From: CAZSVE01 sp964610175
GTDB lineage: Bacteria; Pseudomonadota; Gammaproteobacteria; HK1
DNA length: 41,393 nt
Direction: 5' to 3'
Assembly (NCBI GenBank): GCA_964610175.1
Contig: CAZSVE010000021.1
Coordinates: 1-41,393, forward strand
Numbering within the stretch: position 1 is the stretch's first letter; each line of letters opens with the position of its first letter. The notes beneath the pieces were generated by a model. That model saw only the letters and a program-made list of their open reading frames with translations, did not search any database and was not told the DNA's origin. The translations under genes were made by a program, and so were the position numbers. Below are positions 7,971 to 16,379 of the stretch, piece by piece.

Positions 7971-8107
7971 CCCGCGTCCTTCACTCCCATGTCGGTTACC
8001 ACCATCGCCTTTTTCGCGGAAAAGGCCTTTGCATACTCTCCCACACGCTTGCGCGCACCGAAACCGAATACGATTCTGGGCGATAAGAGCTTATCTTGCA
8101 TGGACAT
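7898..8107 (-). pseudogene. Iron-containing alcohol dehydrogenase, N-terminal fragment only
   Basis: The 69-residue ORF begins MSMQDKLLSPRIVFGFGARK and continues with AKKAMVVTDMGVKDAGW, the N-terminal NAD-binding signature of group III (iron) alcohol dehydrogenases (RIVFGxGA, then VTDxG). Similarity stops near residue 50 (about 7957). The remaining codons overlap the DUF3299 remnant in another frame, so a deletion has joined the start of one gene to the interior of another. Full-length enzymes have about 385 residues and carry iron-binding histidines, all missing here. Confidence 0.7.
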
Positions 8108-8390
8108 GATCTTTTACTCGCTTATCGAAATTATGGGCGACCTGATCCAGCTACTACTTGGTATCTGGCTTGGCATCGAAGAAAACAAGCACTTAGCTAC
8201 AGGCAGCACGAGACGCCTCTCGGCATCCCCGATCCCGATATTCGCCCAAAGCGTGTACCCCCCGAAAAAAGGGAAAATGGATTATTCCCTATCCTTTTCG
8301 TCGCTGCCCCACGGTGCCCTTCATATCTCATGACCAAACCCGACGTGCAACTCGAACCAACAACGGTCTCGCCCGTGAGGTAGCAACGGT

Positions 8391-9677
8391 TCATTCCGAT
8401 GGTTCTTCCGCGAGCCAGGCCTTGTCGTCGATCTCCCCGTGTATCGTCTTATGCACCGGACATCGATTGGCGATGGCGAGAATACGTTCGCGCTGCTCTG
8501 ATGTGAGGTCGCCTTTTATATGGATCTCGCGGGTGATGCGGTCGACTTTGCCTTTTTGTGTCGTGCATTCCGGACACTCCCTGGCATCGATCTTCTCGTG
8601 ACCGAGACGAACAGAGACCTTCTCCAGGGGTAATTTCTTGTGGTTGGCATACATGCGGATGGTCATGGAGGTGCACGCACCGAGCCCGGCGAGCAGGAGT
8701 TCGTAGGGGGAAGGTCCCGTGTCGGCACCGCCGTAATCGAGGGGTTCATCGGCAAGGAGACGATGCCGATTCATGCGGATGTCCTGGGAAAATCGTCCAT
8801 CGCGCTCGGTGACCATGACCTCTCCGATCTCCGGCGCTTCCGGCTCGGGGGACTCGATGGCATCGAGCGGGCGCGTGTATTTTCTCGCCCAGGCGGCAAT
8901 GGTTTCTGCCACGTATCGACAATCCTCCCGCTGCGTCAACAGGTGGTCGGCCCCATCCAGGGAAACGAAGCTCTTGGGATGAAGGGCGGTCTCGAAGATC
9001 TCCCGGGCATGGCGAATATCGACCACCTCGTCGCGCGGCGAATGCAGTACGAGCAGCGCCTTTCTCATGGCCCGGATGTCTTCTTCGAGCCTTGTGGAAA
9101 AATCCGCTGTAGAGGTCTCCATCAAAAATCGCTTGCTGTCCTCGATACGCTGGTTTATGGACTCCGGTGTACCGTCCTTTTCGATACCGATGGTGGAGAT
9201 GACCGCTTCGAAGGCGCCGCTTTCGAACAGGCGGCGCGTGCATTCGGGTTCGCTGGGGGCGGCGATGGTAACCACGGCCGTGGCCTCCGGTATCGCCCTG
9301 GCAGCCGATAGTACCGCAACGCCACCCAGACTATGGCCGATGAGGAGTGCTGGAGCGACAAATGTTTCCCGCAGATAACCGGCGGCCTCGATAACGTCCT
9401 GAATGTGGTTGGAGAACGTGGTGTCGGCGAAGCTTCCTTCGCTGTCCCCAAGACCGGTGAAGTCGAAGCGAAGGACGCCGAATCCCCTGGCAGCCAAGGC
9501 GCGGCTGATGCGGGATGCCACCAGGATATCCTTGGGGCAGGTAAAACATTGGGCGAACAATGCGAAGGCCTCGGGTCCGGTGGCGGGCCGCTCCAGTATC
9601 CCGGCAAGCCGCTGCCCGTTGCCGTTGCCGAACAACACTTTTTGCTTGTGGGTCGTTGTGTAAGCGTCACTGAACAT
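8391..9677 (-). CDS. Bifunctional alpha/beta hydrolase - OsmC family fusion protein
   Basis: This 428-residue protein is a fusion. Residues 1-270 are a serine alpha/beta hydrolase with nucleophile elbow GHSLGG (about 113-118), a likely Asp in HSPRDEVVD and His in DGADHLL. Residues 285-425 are an OsmC/Ohr domain with the two reactive cysteines in GACTSMTIRMYA and CPVHKTIHGE. OsmC proteins reduce organic hydroperoxides; the hydrolase may release substrates or act on esters. This two-domain architecture is known in proteobacteria, so it is not a local accident. CGGAG lies 8 bases before the ATG. Repeat A copy 4 is upstream, in the same direction. Confidence 0.9.
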   Translation of the reverse strand: MFSDAYTTTHKQKVLFGNGNGQRLAGILERPATGPEAFALFAQCFTCPKDILVASRISRALAARGFGVLRFDFTGLGDSEGSFADTTFSNHIQDVIEAAGYLRETFVAPALLIGHSLGGVAVLSAARAIPEATAVVTIAAPSEPECTRRLFESGAFEAVISTIGIEKDGTPESINQRIEDSKRFLMETSTADFSTRLEEDIRAMRKALLVLHSPRDEVVDIRHAREIFETALHPKSFVSLDGADHLLTQREDCRYVAETIAAWARKYTRPLDAIESPEPEAPEIGEVMVTERDGRFSQDIRMNRHRLLADEPLDYGGADTGPSPYELLLAGLGACTSMTIRMYANHKKLPLEKVSVRLGHEKIDARECPECTTQKGKVDRITREIHIKGDLTSEQRERILAIANRCPVHKTIHGEIDDKAWLAEEPSE

Positions 9678-9820
9678 ATGGATTGCTCCGTACTACTCTA
9701 TCCATCGATAGTTTCTTGGTTTCTTCCAGTATTTCTCTCATTGTCCATCGACACGAGGAAGTTCCGGGCATATAGCCCAAAGAACACCTTCAGGCGCCTA
9801 TTTCGATAATAGCGGTAATT

Positions 9821-9929
9821 TATTTATTTCCCGCTCAGCTTCGTAAATGGATCAAACTTTGCAAAACACCGATTTTGCTTTCCTCGTGGTAAATCATGCC
9901 TTGTCGGTTCGAGCACAAGCTTCGCTAGA
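9821..9929 (-). repeat. Repeat A, copy 4
   Basis: On the minus strand it runs from CTAGCGAAGCTTGTGCTCGA to GAGCGGGAAATAAATAAATT. It lies between the hydrolase-OsmC gene and the amidohydrolase and fills about a third of that 285-bp gap. Confidence 0.85.
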
Positions 9930-9962
9930 AGTTTTATCGTAACTTCGGTAATACCGCCGCGA

Positions 9963-11267
9963 TCAGCGTTTCGATTGCAGTAGCTCCAATGCAGCCGAAG
10001 CCATTGCCGGAACAGAGGTTCGAAGCGTCTCTTCTATGTCGGGATAAAAGAGCGGCGAATGCAACGATGGCGGTGCCACTTCGCGCGACTTCCAACCGGC
10101 GAGACGATCCTCGTTTACCGCGCCCATTCGCCACATGAAGATCGGCACCCCGGCATAACCATAGCGACCAAAATCCTCTCCACCCATCGTCGGTTCGGTC
10201 AATTGAACGTTTTCCGCGCCCACGACACGATGAAACACTGGCAGGATGCGATCCACCAGAGCTTCGTCATTACGCAACGAAGGGACCCCCTCCGAGATGG
10301 TGATTTTGGGCTCTGGCGCCCTGGCGCCAGTGGCAACCGCCTTGGCTTTACGTCCGATTGCTTCCAATAAATGCGCCCGAACCTTGTCGGAGTAGCTGCG
10401 GACAGTGAGCTGTAAATCACACGTATCGCCAATGATATTGGATTTGGTCCCCCCATGGATGGAACCGACAGTGATCACCGCAGGGTCGATGGGCTTGATC
10501 TCACGACTGACGATTGTCTGGAGGTCCAGCACTAATCTCGCGGCAAGCACCACGGGATCGATTGCGGTATGCGGCCTGGCCCCGTGGCCACCTCGTCCAA
10601 TCATGGTGACACCGACCGTGTCCACATTGGCATGGCTATATCCAGGACGATATTCGATCTTTCCGGTAGCCACATCGGAACCGACGTGCATGGCCAGGGC
10701 ATAGTCGGGTTCGGGGAATCGCTGGAAGAGACCGTCATCGAGCATTGCCTTGGCACCGGCACCATACTCTTCGGCAGGTTGGGAGACGAACATGGCGGTA
10801 CCGTTCCAGGTGTCCTTGCGCGCCGCCAGGTAACGGGCCACACCGACCAGATTGGTCATATGAACATCGTGTCCACAGGCGTGCATGGCGCCGACCTCGG
10901 CACCGTTCGAATCCTCGACTTTGATCCGCGAGGCGTAAGCAAGCTTCGTCTCTTCGACAATCGGCAAAGCATCCATGTCGGTGCGCATCATCACCGTTGG
11001 TCCGTCACCGTTTTCCAGCAGAGCGACGACACCGTAGCCACCAACACGGGGGGTAACCCTGGCACCGAGAGCCGCGAATTCCGAGGCGAGCCGCGCGGAG
11101 GTTTGCTTTTCCTGGAAAGACAACTCGGGATGCGCGTGCAGATAACGATAGAATTCCACGAGTTCCGACAGGTTTTCCTTTGCCCAGGTGGCCGAGTCAT
11201 TTGCCATCGCTGGATTTATCAAGCAAAAAAACAATAGAAAGGATAGGAAATACGATCGAGGCTTCAT
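9963..11267 (-). CDS. Exported M20D-family amidohydrolase (amidohydrolase/aminoacylase type)
   Basis: This is a 434-residue protein from the ATG at 11267, chosen because it begins a classic signal peptide (MKPRSYFLSFLLFFCLINPA, Ala-x-Ala near MANDS) and has AAGGG 7 bases upstream. The longer frame to 11315 lacks these. Metal and catalytic motifs of the M20D group are present: HAHPELSFQE, RTDMDALPI, HACGHDVHMT, QPAEEYGAGA, GGHGARPHTAIDP and MGGEDFGRY. Family members hydrolyse N-acyl amino acids or indole conjugates using two metal ions; the export signal points to a periplasmic enzyme. The downstream neighbour is the hydrolase-OsmC gene, separated by a repeat, so it is probably a separate transcription unit. 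Confidence 0.9.
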   Translation of the reverse strand: MKPRSYFLSFLLFFCLINPAMANDSATWAKENLSELVEFYRYLHAHPELSFQEKQTSARLASEFAALGARVTPRVGGYGVVALLENGDGPTVMMRTDMDALPIVEETKLAYASRIKVEDSNGAEVGAMHACGHDVHMTNLVGVARYLAARKDTWNGTAMFVSQPAEEYGAGAKAMLDDGLFQRFPEPDYALAMHVGSDVATGKIEYRPGYSHANVDTVGVTMIGRGGHGARPHTAIDPVVLAARLVLDLQTIVSREIKPIDPAVITVGSIHGGTKSNIIGDTCDLQLTVRSYSDKVRAHLLEAIGRKAKAVATGARAPEPKITISEGVPSLRNDEALVDRILPVFHRVVGAENVQLTEPTMGGEDFGRYGYAGVPIFMWRMGAVNEDRLAGWKSREVAPPSLHSPLFYPDIEETLRTSVPAMASAALELLQSKR

Positions 11268-11356
11268 GATTGCGCCCTTGGTGCGTGGTTTGGGAAGCAT
11301 TCGTTCTGTTGTCACCGTCCCGGTATTGTGGAAGTCGATGGCGAAAATCTCCCTGG

Positions 11357-11776
11357 CTAAGCCGAATTCGGTTTATAGATCCAAGCGACAATGGCTCCTT
11401 GCCAGCTCAACTGGATGAGGGCACTGATGATCCAATAAATAATTACCTGGGGTGCGATAACGGTGTATAGACTCATGGATCCCAAGCCCGGAAATGCGCC
11501 AACCAACCAAATCAAAAGACCAAAACAAATCCCTTTCTTGATTCCATCTCCGGGTACTCCGTGGTAGAGCACCGCATAAACGAACACGAAGGTCAGGCTG
11601 AAAATAAGTCCCCACAAAATCCCCAGGGGCCATGACATCTGTTCGACCTTTATCCAAACCGATGTCGGTTCAATCTCGTAAACCCAATTGAATAACCAAC
11701 CACAGGTAAGGAATCCCCATATCTGCGCCAGTACGAAGATAATCAGGGTAGCCATTGCCAGTCTTTTATAATTCAT
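11357..11776 (-). CDS. Small multispanning membrane protein, uncharacterised
   Basis: This 139-residue protein has four predicted membrane helices (about 7-28, 48-70, 80-100 and 108-132), short loops and few charges. TGGGAGA lies about 6 bases before the ATG. I do not recognise the family; the size and four-helix plan are like several DUF membrane proteins. It lies upstream of the amidohydrolase on the same strand, 89 bp apart, so co-transcription is possible. Confidence 0.65.
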   Translation of the reverse strand: MNYKRLAMATLIIFVLAQIWGFLTCGWLFNWVYEIEPTSVWIKVEQMSWPLGILWGLIFSLTFVFVYAVLYHGVPGDGIKKGICFGLLIWLVGAFPGLGSMSLYTVIAPQVIIYWIISALIQLSWQGAIVAWIYKPNSA

Positions 11777-11876
11777 CGAATTCTCCCAATGACAATATTG
11801 TATGAAGGGCCCAGGACGCCTTGATCCGTAATCATCTATTTACGAATGGAATGGATTTCACCAATGGGTCTTCTCT

Positions 11877-11976
11877 CTGGCGAAGCTTCGCCTCGAACCG
11901 ATAAAGCATGACTCGACATTGGCAAAATTGGCGCCTTGTAAAACTTGATCCAATTGTAAAGCTGAGCGGGAAATAA
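11877..11976 (+). repeat. Repeat A, copy 5
   Basis: It begins CTGGCGAAGCTTCGCCTCGA and ends GAGCGGGAAATAAA. The middle is more diverged than in other copies. It points toward copy 6. Confidence 0.8.
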
Positions 11977-12261
11977 AAAATCAGAGCCATAGGTCTCCCC
12001 CCTCCCCCCAACCCGGCCAAGCCGGCCAAGCCGGAACCAAAAATCTCCGCTCGCTTCCAAGCCAGCCTGGAAGCATGGATCCTGGCAAGCCACAGCTTCC
12101 GGAAAAGAGTTCCTACTCTTGCGCTTTGGGAACCAGCGGAAGTTTTTTTGATCGTTTTGTCGAAGATCTTCCCGGTGAGGGACTATCGAGTAAACCCATG
12201 GATGTCCATATTCCCATAGCACCACCTACATTTTCCAGGACTGGGTCAGTCTCTTCCAAGA

Positions 12262-12373
12262 TTTCGTTGATTCCCCGCTCATCTTCGCAAATGGGTCGAG
12301 TTTTACGAAACAATGATTTTGCTTCGACTGATGCCAAATCACGCATCCTCGGTTCGAGGCAAAGCTTCGCCAG
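12262..12373 (-). repeat. Repeat A, copy 6
   Basis: On the minus strand it runs from CCTGGCGAAGCTTTGCCTCG to GAGCGGGGAATCAACGAAA. Together with copy 5 it forms an inverted pair upstream of fccA. Confidence 0.8.
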
Positions 12374-12500
12374 GATTAATGATACTGTAGTGGGAATCAG
12401 GGTCGATCCGGTCTGTCGAATACCATGATTAGTTGATAATATCTCGAAGAATTCTCGACCAAACCCCAGAACCTTATCCATCAACAGTGAGGGAGTGAAA

Positions 12501-13088
12501 ATGCACCATAAGACCATCCGTAATCTACTGCTGATCGGAAGCTTGGCATTTGGCGCCAACGCCTTCGCGGACGACCCCGATGCCGATATGTTGTCCCAGC
12601 CTTGCGCGGGGTGTCATGGACTCAACGGATCGAGTGTGGGTCCTGCCTTACCGACCATCGCAGGAATGTCGGAAGACTACTTCGAGGAATCCATGGAGAA
12701 ATTCAAAAACGGAGAACGTTCCTCCACCATCATGAACCGGATCGCCAAGGGCTACAGCGAAGATGAAATCGCGGCCATGGCCACATGGTTTTCCGAAAAA
12801 CCCTTTATTCGGGCCCGGCAAACAAGCAACGCCGAAGAGGCAGCCAAGGGGAAAAAGCTGCACGAAAAATATTGTGAAAAATGCCACGAAGAGGGTGGTA
12901 ATCTGGATGACGGGACCAGCATATTGGCCGGACAATGGATACCCTACCTTCGCTACAGCCTGCAGGACTACCTATCCGGAGCCAGTCAACCACCAAAAAA
13001 AATGAAGAAAAGGATCGACGCGCTGGTGAAGGAACACGGAGACGCTGGCATAGAGGCCATCGTGCAGTACTACGGCAGCCAACAATAA
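12501..13088 (+). CDS. fccA: Flavocytochrome c sulfide dehydrogenase, dihaem cytochrome subunit
   Basis: This 195-residue protein starts at the ATG at 12501; the GTG at 12495 is rejected because GAGGGA (12489-12494) directly touches it but is ideally spaced from the ATG. It has a Sec signal (MHHKTIRNLLLIGSLAFGAN, cleavage after FA) and two cytochrome c domains with CxxCH sites Cys35-Cys38-His39 (CAGCHG) and Cys125-Cys128-His129 (CEKCHE). This is the cytochrome c553-type subunit that takes electrons from FccB during sulfide oxidation to sulfur in the periplasm and passes them to soluble cytochromes. fccB follows after 13 bp, so this is one operon. Confidence 0.92.
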   Translation: MHHKTIRNLLLIGSLAFGANAFADDPDADMLSQPCAGCHGLNGSSVGPALPTIAGMSEDYFEESMEKFKNGERSSTIMNRIAKGYSEDEIAAMATWFSEKPFIRARQTSNAEEAAKGKKLHEKYCEKCHEEGGNLDDGTSILAGQWIPYLRYSLQDYLSGASQPPKKMKKRIDALVKEHGDAGIEAIVQYYGSQQ

Positions 13089-13101
13089 TGGGGGAAGCAA
13101 C

Positions 13102-14400
13102 ATGTCCAAGATCAATCGTCGTAATTTCGTAAAGCTATCCGGAGCCGTCGCTGCTACCGCCATGGTGGGCCTGCCTTACATTGCCAGGGGAGACACCGTG
13201 AAGAAGGTAGTGGTAGTGGGTGGCGGATCCGGCGGTGCCACCGCCGCCAAATATATCCGCATGGCGGATCCCTCCATTGCGGTCACCATCATCGAACCCA
13301 AGCGGCAATACCACACCTGCTATTTCAGTAACGAGGTACTAAGTGGCAAGCGCTCCATCGAGTCCATCCGTTTCGGCTACCAGGGGCTCGAAAAACACGG
13401 GATCGAAATCATCCACGACCGGGTTACCCATATCGACGCCAAGGCCAGGACCGTCAAGCTTCAAGGTGGCCAAAGCCTCCCCTATGATCGGGCCATCGTA
13501 TCCCCGGGCATCGATTTCAAATGGGAGGCCATCGAAGGCTATGACGCCGAGGTGGCAAAAAAGCTCCCCCATGCGTGGCAGGCGGGGGAACAAACCACCA
13601 CCCTGCGCAAGCAATTGGAGACCATGCGCGACGGAGGAACCGTAATCATAGCCCCGCCGCCCAATCCGTACCGCTGCCCACCGGGACCCTATGAGCGGAT
13701 CAGCCAGATCGCCATGTACCTCCAGCATCACAAGCCGAAATCCAAGATCCTCGTCCTGGACCCCAAGGACAAATTCTCCAAATTTGGCCTTTTCACCACG
13801 GCATGGAAAAAACTATACGGCTACAAAACCGATAACAGCCTCATCGAATGGGTAAGTGGCGCGGATGGCGGAAAGGTATCCACTATCGACGCCAAAACCA
13901 TGACGGTAAGCGCCGAGTTCGATGACTTCAAGGGTGACGTCATCAATATCATCCCGCCCCAGAAGGCAGGCAAGATCGCCTTCGACGCCGGGCTGGTGGA
14001 AAAAGGGGACTGGTGCCCCGTCGACAAGAAAACCTTCGAATCCACCCTGCGGGCAGGCATCCATGTCATTGGCGACGCCGCCGATGCGGCCAAGATGCCC
14101 AAATCCGGATACGGCGCCAACTCCCAAGCCAAGGTAGCCGCCGCTGCCGTAGTGGACTATCTCAACAATCGCGAACCCATCGATCCCTCCTACATAAACA
14201 CCTGCTACAGCATTGCCGGAGAGAATTACGCCTTTTCCGTGGCGGCGGTGTACAAACTAAGCGCCGACGGAAAGACCATCGTCGGCGTGGAGGGAGCGGG
14301 TGGCCTGACACCAATAGATGCCTCGCCGGAAATGCTCAAGAGAGAGGAAGTCCATGCCCGCGGTTGGTATGCCAATATCACCAACGATATCTTCGGGTAA
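13102..14400 (+). CDS. fccB: Flavocytochrome c sulfide dehydrogenase, FAD subunit
   Basis: This 432-residue protein opens with a Tat-type signal (INRRNFVKL, then a hydrophobic stretch ending near 30). An FAD-binding VGGGSGGATAA motif follows (39-49). Cys73 (YHTCYFSNEV) is placed like the cysteine that links covalently to FAD, and Cys192 (YRCPPGPYER) and Cys368 (INTCYS) correspond to the redox-active disulfide. A second dinucleotide-binding segment ends in HVIGDAADA (321-329). All residues expected for sulfide:cytochrome c oxidoreductase are present. The protein is likely exported folded with its partner FccA, encoded just upstream. A clear terminator follows at 14444. Confidence 0.95.
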   Translation: MSKINRRNFVKLSGAVAATAMVGLPYIARGDTVKKVVVVGGGSGGATAAKYIRMADPSIAVTIIEPKRQYHTCYFSNEVLSGKRSIESIRFGYQGLEKHGIEIIHDRVTHIDAKARTVKLQGGQSLPYDRAIVSPGIDFKWEAIEGYDAEVAKKLPHAWQAGEQTTTLRKQLETMRDGGTVIIAPPPNPYRCPPGPYERISQIAMYLQHHKPKSKILVLDPKDKFSKFGLFTTAWKKLYGYKTDNSLIEWVSGADGGKVSTIDAKTMTVSAEFDDFKGDVINIIPPQKAGKIAFDAGLVEKGDWCPVDKKTFESTLRAGIHVIGDAADAAKMPKSGYGANSQAKVAAAAVVDYLNNREPIDPSYINTCYSIAGENYAFSVAAVYKLSADGKTIVGVEGAGGLTPIDASPEMLKREEVHARGWYANITNDIFG

Positions 14401-14443
14401 TCCCCGATTTCCCCGCTTTTGGTATCCATTCCAGCAACCATCC

Positions 14444-14468
14444 AACGGGGCCACATGGCCCCGTTTTT
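14444..14468 (+). terminator. Rho-independent terminator of fccAB
   Basis: AACGGGGCC and GGCCCCGTT form a perfect 9-bp stem around an ACAT loop and run into a T5 tract. It lies 44 bp after the fccB stop. Confidence 0.9.
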
Positions 14469-14584
14469 CATCCAGTCCTGATCATTGCACCCCAATGTCG
14501 AGATGTTTATGGCAGCGAGCCAACAAACCGCCCAAAAAAACACCACCCTTGGATTGAAATGTAGGAAAAACAATATGGTACGAC

Positions 14585-14851
14585 GTGGTTTCGGCTGTCT
14601 ATGAAGGCGACTACACAATTGCAATCACCTTCGACGATGGAAAGAAAGGCGTTGTCGATTTTTCCGAATACCCTTTGAAAGGTGGGGTTTTCGACCATTT
14701 CAAGGACATCGATCGTTTCAAGGACTTCTGGGTACACGATGAACTGGGCACGCTCACATGGCGGCACGATATCGACGTCGCGCCCGAGAAGCTTTATTCA
14801 AGGACTACCGGCAGCTCGTTACCCGAATGGATGGAGGAATCACAAAGATGA
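14585..14851 (+). CDS. DUF2442 domain protein
   Basis: This 88-residue protein matches the DUF2442 pattern: VSAVYEGDYTIAITFDDGKK, then DFSEYPLKGGVF, LKD-like HFKDIDRFKDFWV, and the closing 'gTltWrhdiDvAPEkLY'. The family is often paired with DUF4160 and is suspected to belong to toxin-antitoxin-like pairs, but no DUF4160 partner is visible here. The start is doubtful: the GTG at 14585 has no ribosome binding site, whereas ATG at 14575 has AGGAA seven bases upstream but is one base out of frame. Removing one G from ATGGTAC would give a more usual N-terminus, so the start may be damaged. Its stop overlaps ATGA at 14848. Confidence 0.7.
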   Translation: MVSAVYEGDYTIAITFDDGKKGVVDFSEYPLKGGVFDHFKDIDRFKDFWVHDELGTLTWRHDIDVAPEKLYSRTTGSSLPEWMEESQR

Positions 14852-14887
14852 ACCTTAATCTTCACTCTCCGGCACCGCGAAGCCGGG

Positions 14888-15601
14888 TTGCCCATCCGGA
14901 CGCGCAACATTCGGATAATGTTCGCATTGATCGCCTCGTTCGTGGCAGGTACCGGTCCGACCGAACCCGCCCATCGACACGGCGTCGCCGATCTCGACAT
15001 CGTCTTTTCCGGTAAAGAGATCGCCATCGAGCTCCATAGCCCGGCCAATAATATTCTCGGTTTCGAACATGCCCCGAAAACCCATGCCGAGAGGGAGCGG
15101 TTGACCGAAAGTCTATCCCGGCTGAAACAGGCCGACTCCCTGCTCGTCTTTCCCGAACCCGCCGGCTGCAACCTCGAATCTGTCAAGATCGAACATCCTT
15201 TTGAAACGGGGCCTTTCGAGTCTTCGAGCGAGCATGAAACCGGACATCACGGCGGGGAGCATGAACACGATGCCCACCACGACGAGGGAGCAGGCCATGA
15301 TGGCGATCATCACGAAAGCCATCATGAAGCAGGTCATGAAACAGGGCATGAATCCGAACATGGGCACGAGCATGAACATATCGCCCATGGGAAAAAAGGA
15401 CATGAAACCCACGCCGATATCTCCGTATCCTATCGCTACCACTGCCAACAGCCGGGACGACTGGACGGCATCGAAACCCAGGGGCTCTTCCAATACTTTC
15501 CCGGTTTCGAAAAATTGAAGGCCCGGTGGGCCGACGATCGGGGACAGTCGGCAGCGAAGATTACCCGGGAGAATACCCGTATCGATATCGGTTTGAAGTG
15601 A
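14888..15601 (+). CDS. ZrgA-like/DUF2796 His-rich zinc-binding protein
   Basis: This protein has 237 residues from a TTG, or 227 from the ATG at 14918. An N-terminal signal-like stretch (MFALIASFVAGTG) precedes HRHGVADLDIVFSGKEIAIE and SPANNILGFEHAP, the hallmark of the DUF2796/ZrgA family. The central region (about 110-175) is extremely rich in His, Glu and Gly and would bind several zinc ions, and the C-terminal domain (YRYHCQQPGRL...) is complete. ZrgA is a periplasmic zinc scavenger normally encoded with an ABC transporter, which is not present here. Regulation by a Zur site is plausible but none was identified. Confidence 0.82.
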   Translation: MPIRTRNIRIMFALIASFVAGTGPTEPAHRHGVADLDIVFSGKEIAIELHSPANNILGFEHAPKTHAERERLTESLSRLKQADSLLVFPEPAGCNLESVKIEHPFETGPFESSSEHETGHHGGEHEHDAHHDEGAGHDGDHHESHHEAGHETGHESEHGHEHEHIAHGKKGHETHADISVSYRYHCQQPGRLDGIETQGLFQYFPGFEKLKARWADDRGQSAAKITRENTRIDIGLK

Positions 15602-15614
15602 AGCTTCGGTCGTC

Positions 15615-16186
15615 ATGAAACCCAGAATCTACACGGACACCTCCGTAATCGGGGGATGTTCGGATCAGGAATTCCACCGCGCCTCGAATGCGTTACTGGC
15701 GGCCTTTTGCGAAGGGAACAAAATTATTCTTGTCTCTGAATTGATGTTGCTCGAATTATCGAAAGCGCCCGAAAAGGTCCGAGCGCGGTATTGGATCGAG
15801 TTCCGGAAGCAAACCGAGAGTATCTCGAACTCTCCGACGCGGCTATGGATCTGGCGAACGAATATATCGCCGCTGGCGCGATTGGGCCGGGCATGCGAGA
15901 AGATGCGCAACATATTGCGGATAGCATCCATCGAGCGCGCGGATTTGCTTGTGAGTTGGAATTTCAAACATATCGTGAATATCCGGCGTATCCATGTCTC
16001 TAGCGAAGCTTCGCCTCGAACAGACAAAGCATCATTTAGCATCAAGTTACGCGAAATTAGCGTTTTGTAAAAATTGATTCTTTGCGAAGCCGAGCGGAAA
16101 ATAAACAAAATAACCCCGTCAATCCGAAACTGGGTTATCCGCTACTGGAAATCCGAGCACCCCTGGAGGTCATCGATTATGCCTGA
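15615..16186 (+). pseudogene. PIN-domain ribonuclease (toxin), two frameshifts and split by repeat A
   Basis: The gene can be reassembled from four pieces. Frame 1 gives MKPRIYTDTSVIGG and LVSELMLLELSKAPEKVRAR. After a base loss near 15789 the next frame gives DRVPEANREYLEL and ANEYIAAGAIGPG with EDAQHIADSIHRA. An extra base in the GCGCGC run near 15937 returns to frame 1 for ADLLVSWNFKHIVNIRRIH. Repeat A copy 7 then interrupts, and after it LGYPLLEIRAPLEVIDYA completes the protein to a TGA at 16184-16186. The ordering and the closing 'GY..LEIRsP.EVi.Y' are those of this PIN subfamily, whose members are Mg-dependent RNases. It is certainly inactive as it stands. Confidence 0.85.
16000..16110 (+). 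repeat. Repeat A, copy 7, inserted in a PIN-domain gene
   Basis: It begins CTAGCGAAGCTTCGCCTCGA and ends GAGCGGAAAATAAACAAAAT. The host gene reads HIVNIRRIH on the left and PKLGYPLLEIRAPLEV on the right, leaving only about 4-6 codons unaccounted for, so the element ends are fixed to within a few bases. This gives its length as about 110 bp. Confidence 0.9.
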
Positions 16187-16346
16187 CCTGGAAGCAGGGA
16201 AACCCGCCAAAAAAACATTCGACGCCGTTGAACTTACCCGCCAGTTACGATTCCAGGTCCATGAGGGAATCGGGCACCTTGGTAAAGCCGAACTCAAGGA
16301 ATATTTGCGCACACGGATAAACATGCCCCGTCCCGCGGCCTGGTAA
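16179..16346 (+). CDS. Small partner protein of the PIN locus (putative antitoxin)
   Basis: This 55-residue protein starts at the ATG overlapping the end of the PIN gene by 8 bases (MPDLEAGKPAKKTFDAVELT). Its pattern, KTFDAVELTRQLRFQVHE followed by a short helix and tail, matches the small helical proteins encoded with this PIN subfamily. Its frame is intact although the toxin is broken. The longer frame back to 16074 runs through repeat A and is not real. Confidence 0.65.
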   Translation: MPDLEAGKPAKKTFDAVELTRQLRFQVHEGIGHLGKAELKEYLRTRINMPRPAAW

Positions 16347-16379
16347 AATACCCAATCTACAAACTGAAGGTTTCGCGCC

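Larger units (their letters stand above)
11777..12500. other. Gene-free stretch of 724 bp with two inverted repeat A copies
   Basis: The region holds repeat A copies 5 (plus) and 6 (minus), facing each other about 285 bp apart. Between them are a GCCGG(CCAA) low-complexity patch (12013-12034) and an imperfect palindrome at 12053-12074 (GCTTCCAAGCC...GGAAGC). On the minus strand beyond copy 6 a short open stretch (EILEETDPVLENVGG) looks protein-like but cannot be assigned and may be a relic. The fccA promoter should lie in 12374-12490; no unambiguous -35/-10 pair was found. Confidence 0.5.

Noticed and set aside
12113..12559. 148-codon minus-strand ORF spanning repeat A copy 6 and the fccA start
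   Set aside because: It runs through the repeat and the antisense of fccA; only a short middle segment looks protein-like.
15201..15518. 105-codon ORF rich in Met, Lys and Ser within the ZrgA-like gene
   Set aside because: It is an alternative frame of the His-rich region and has no independent support.
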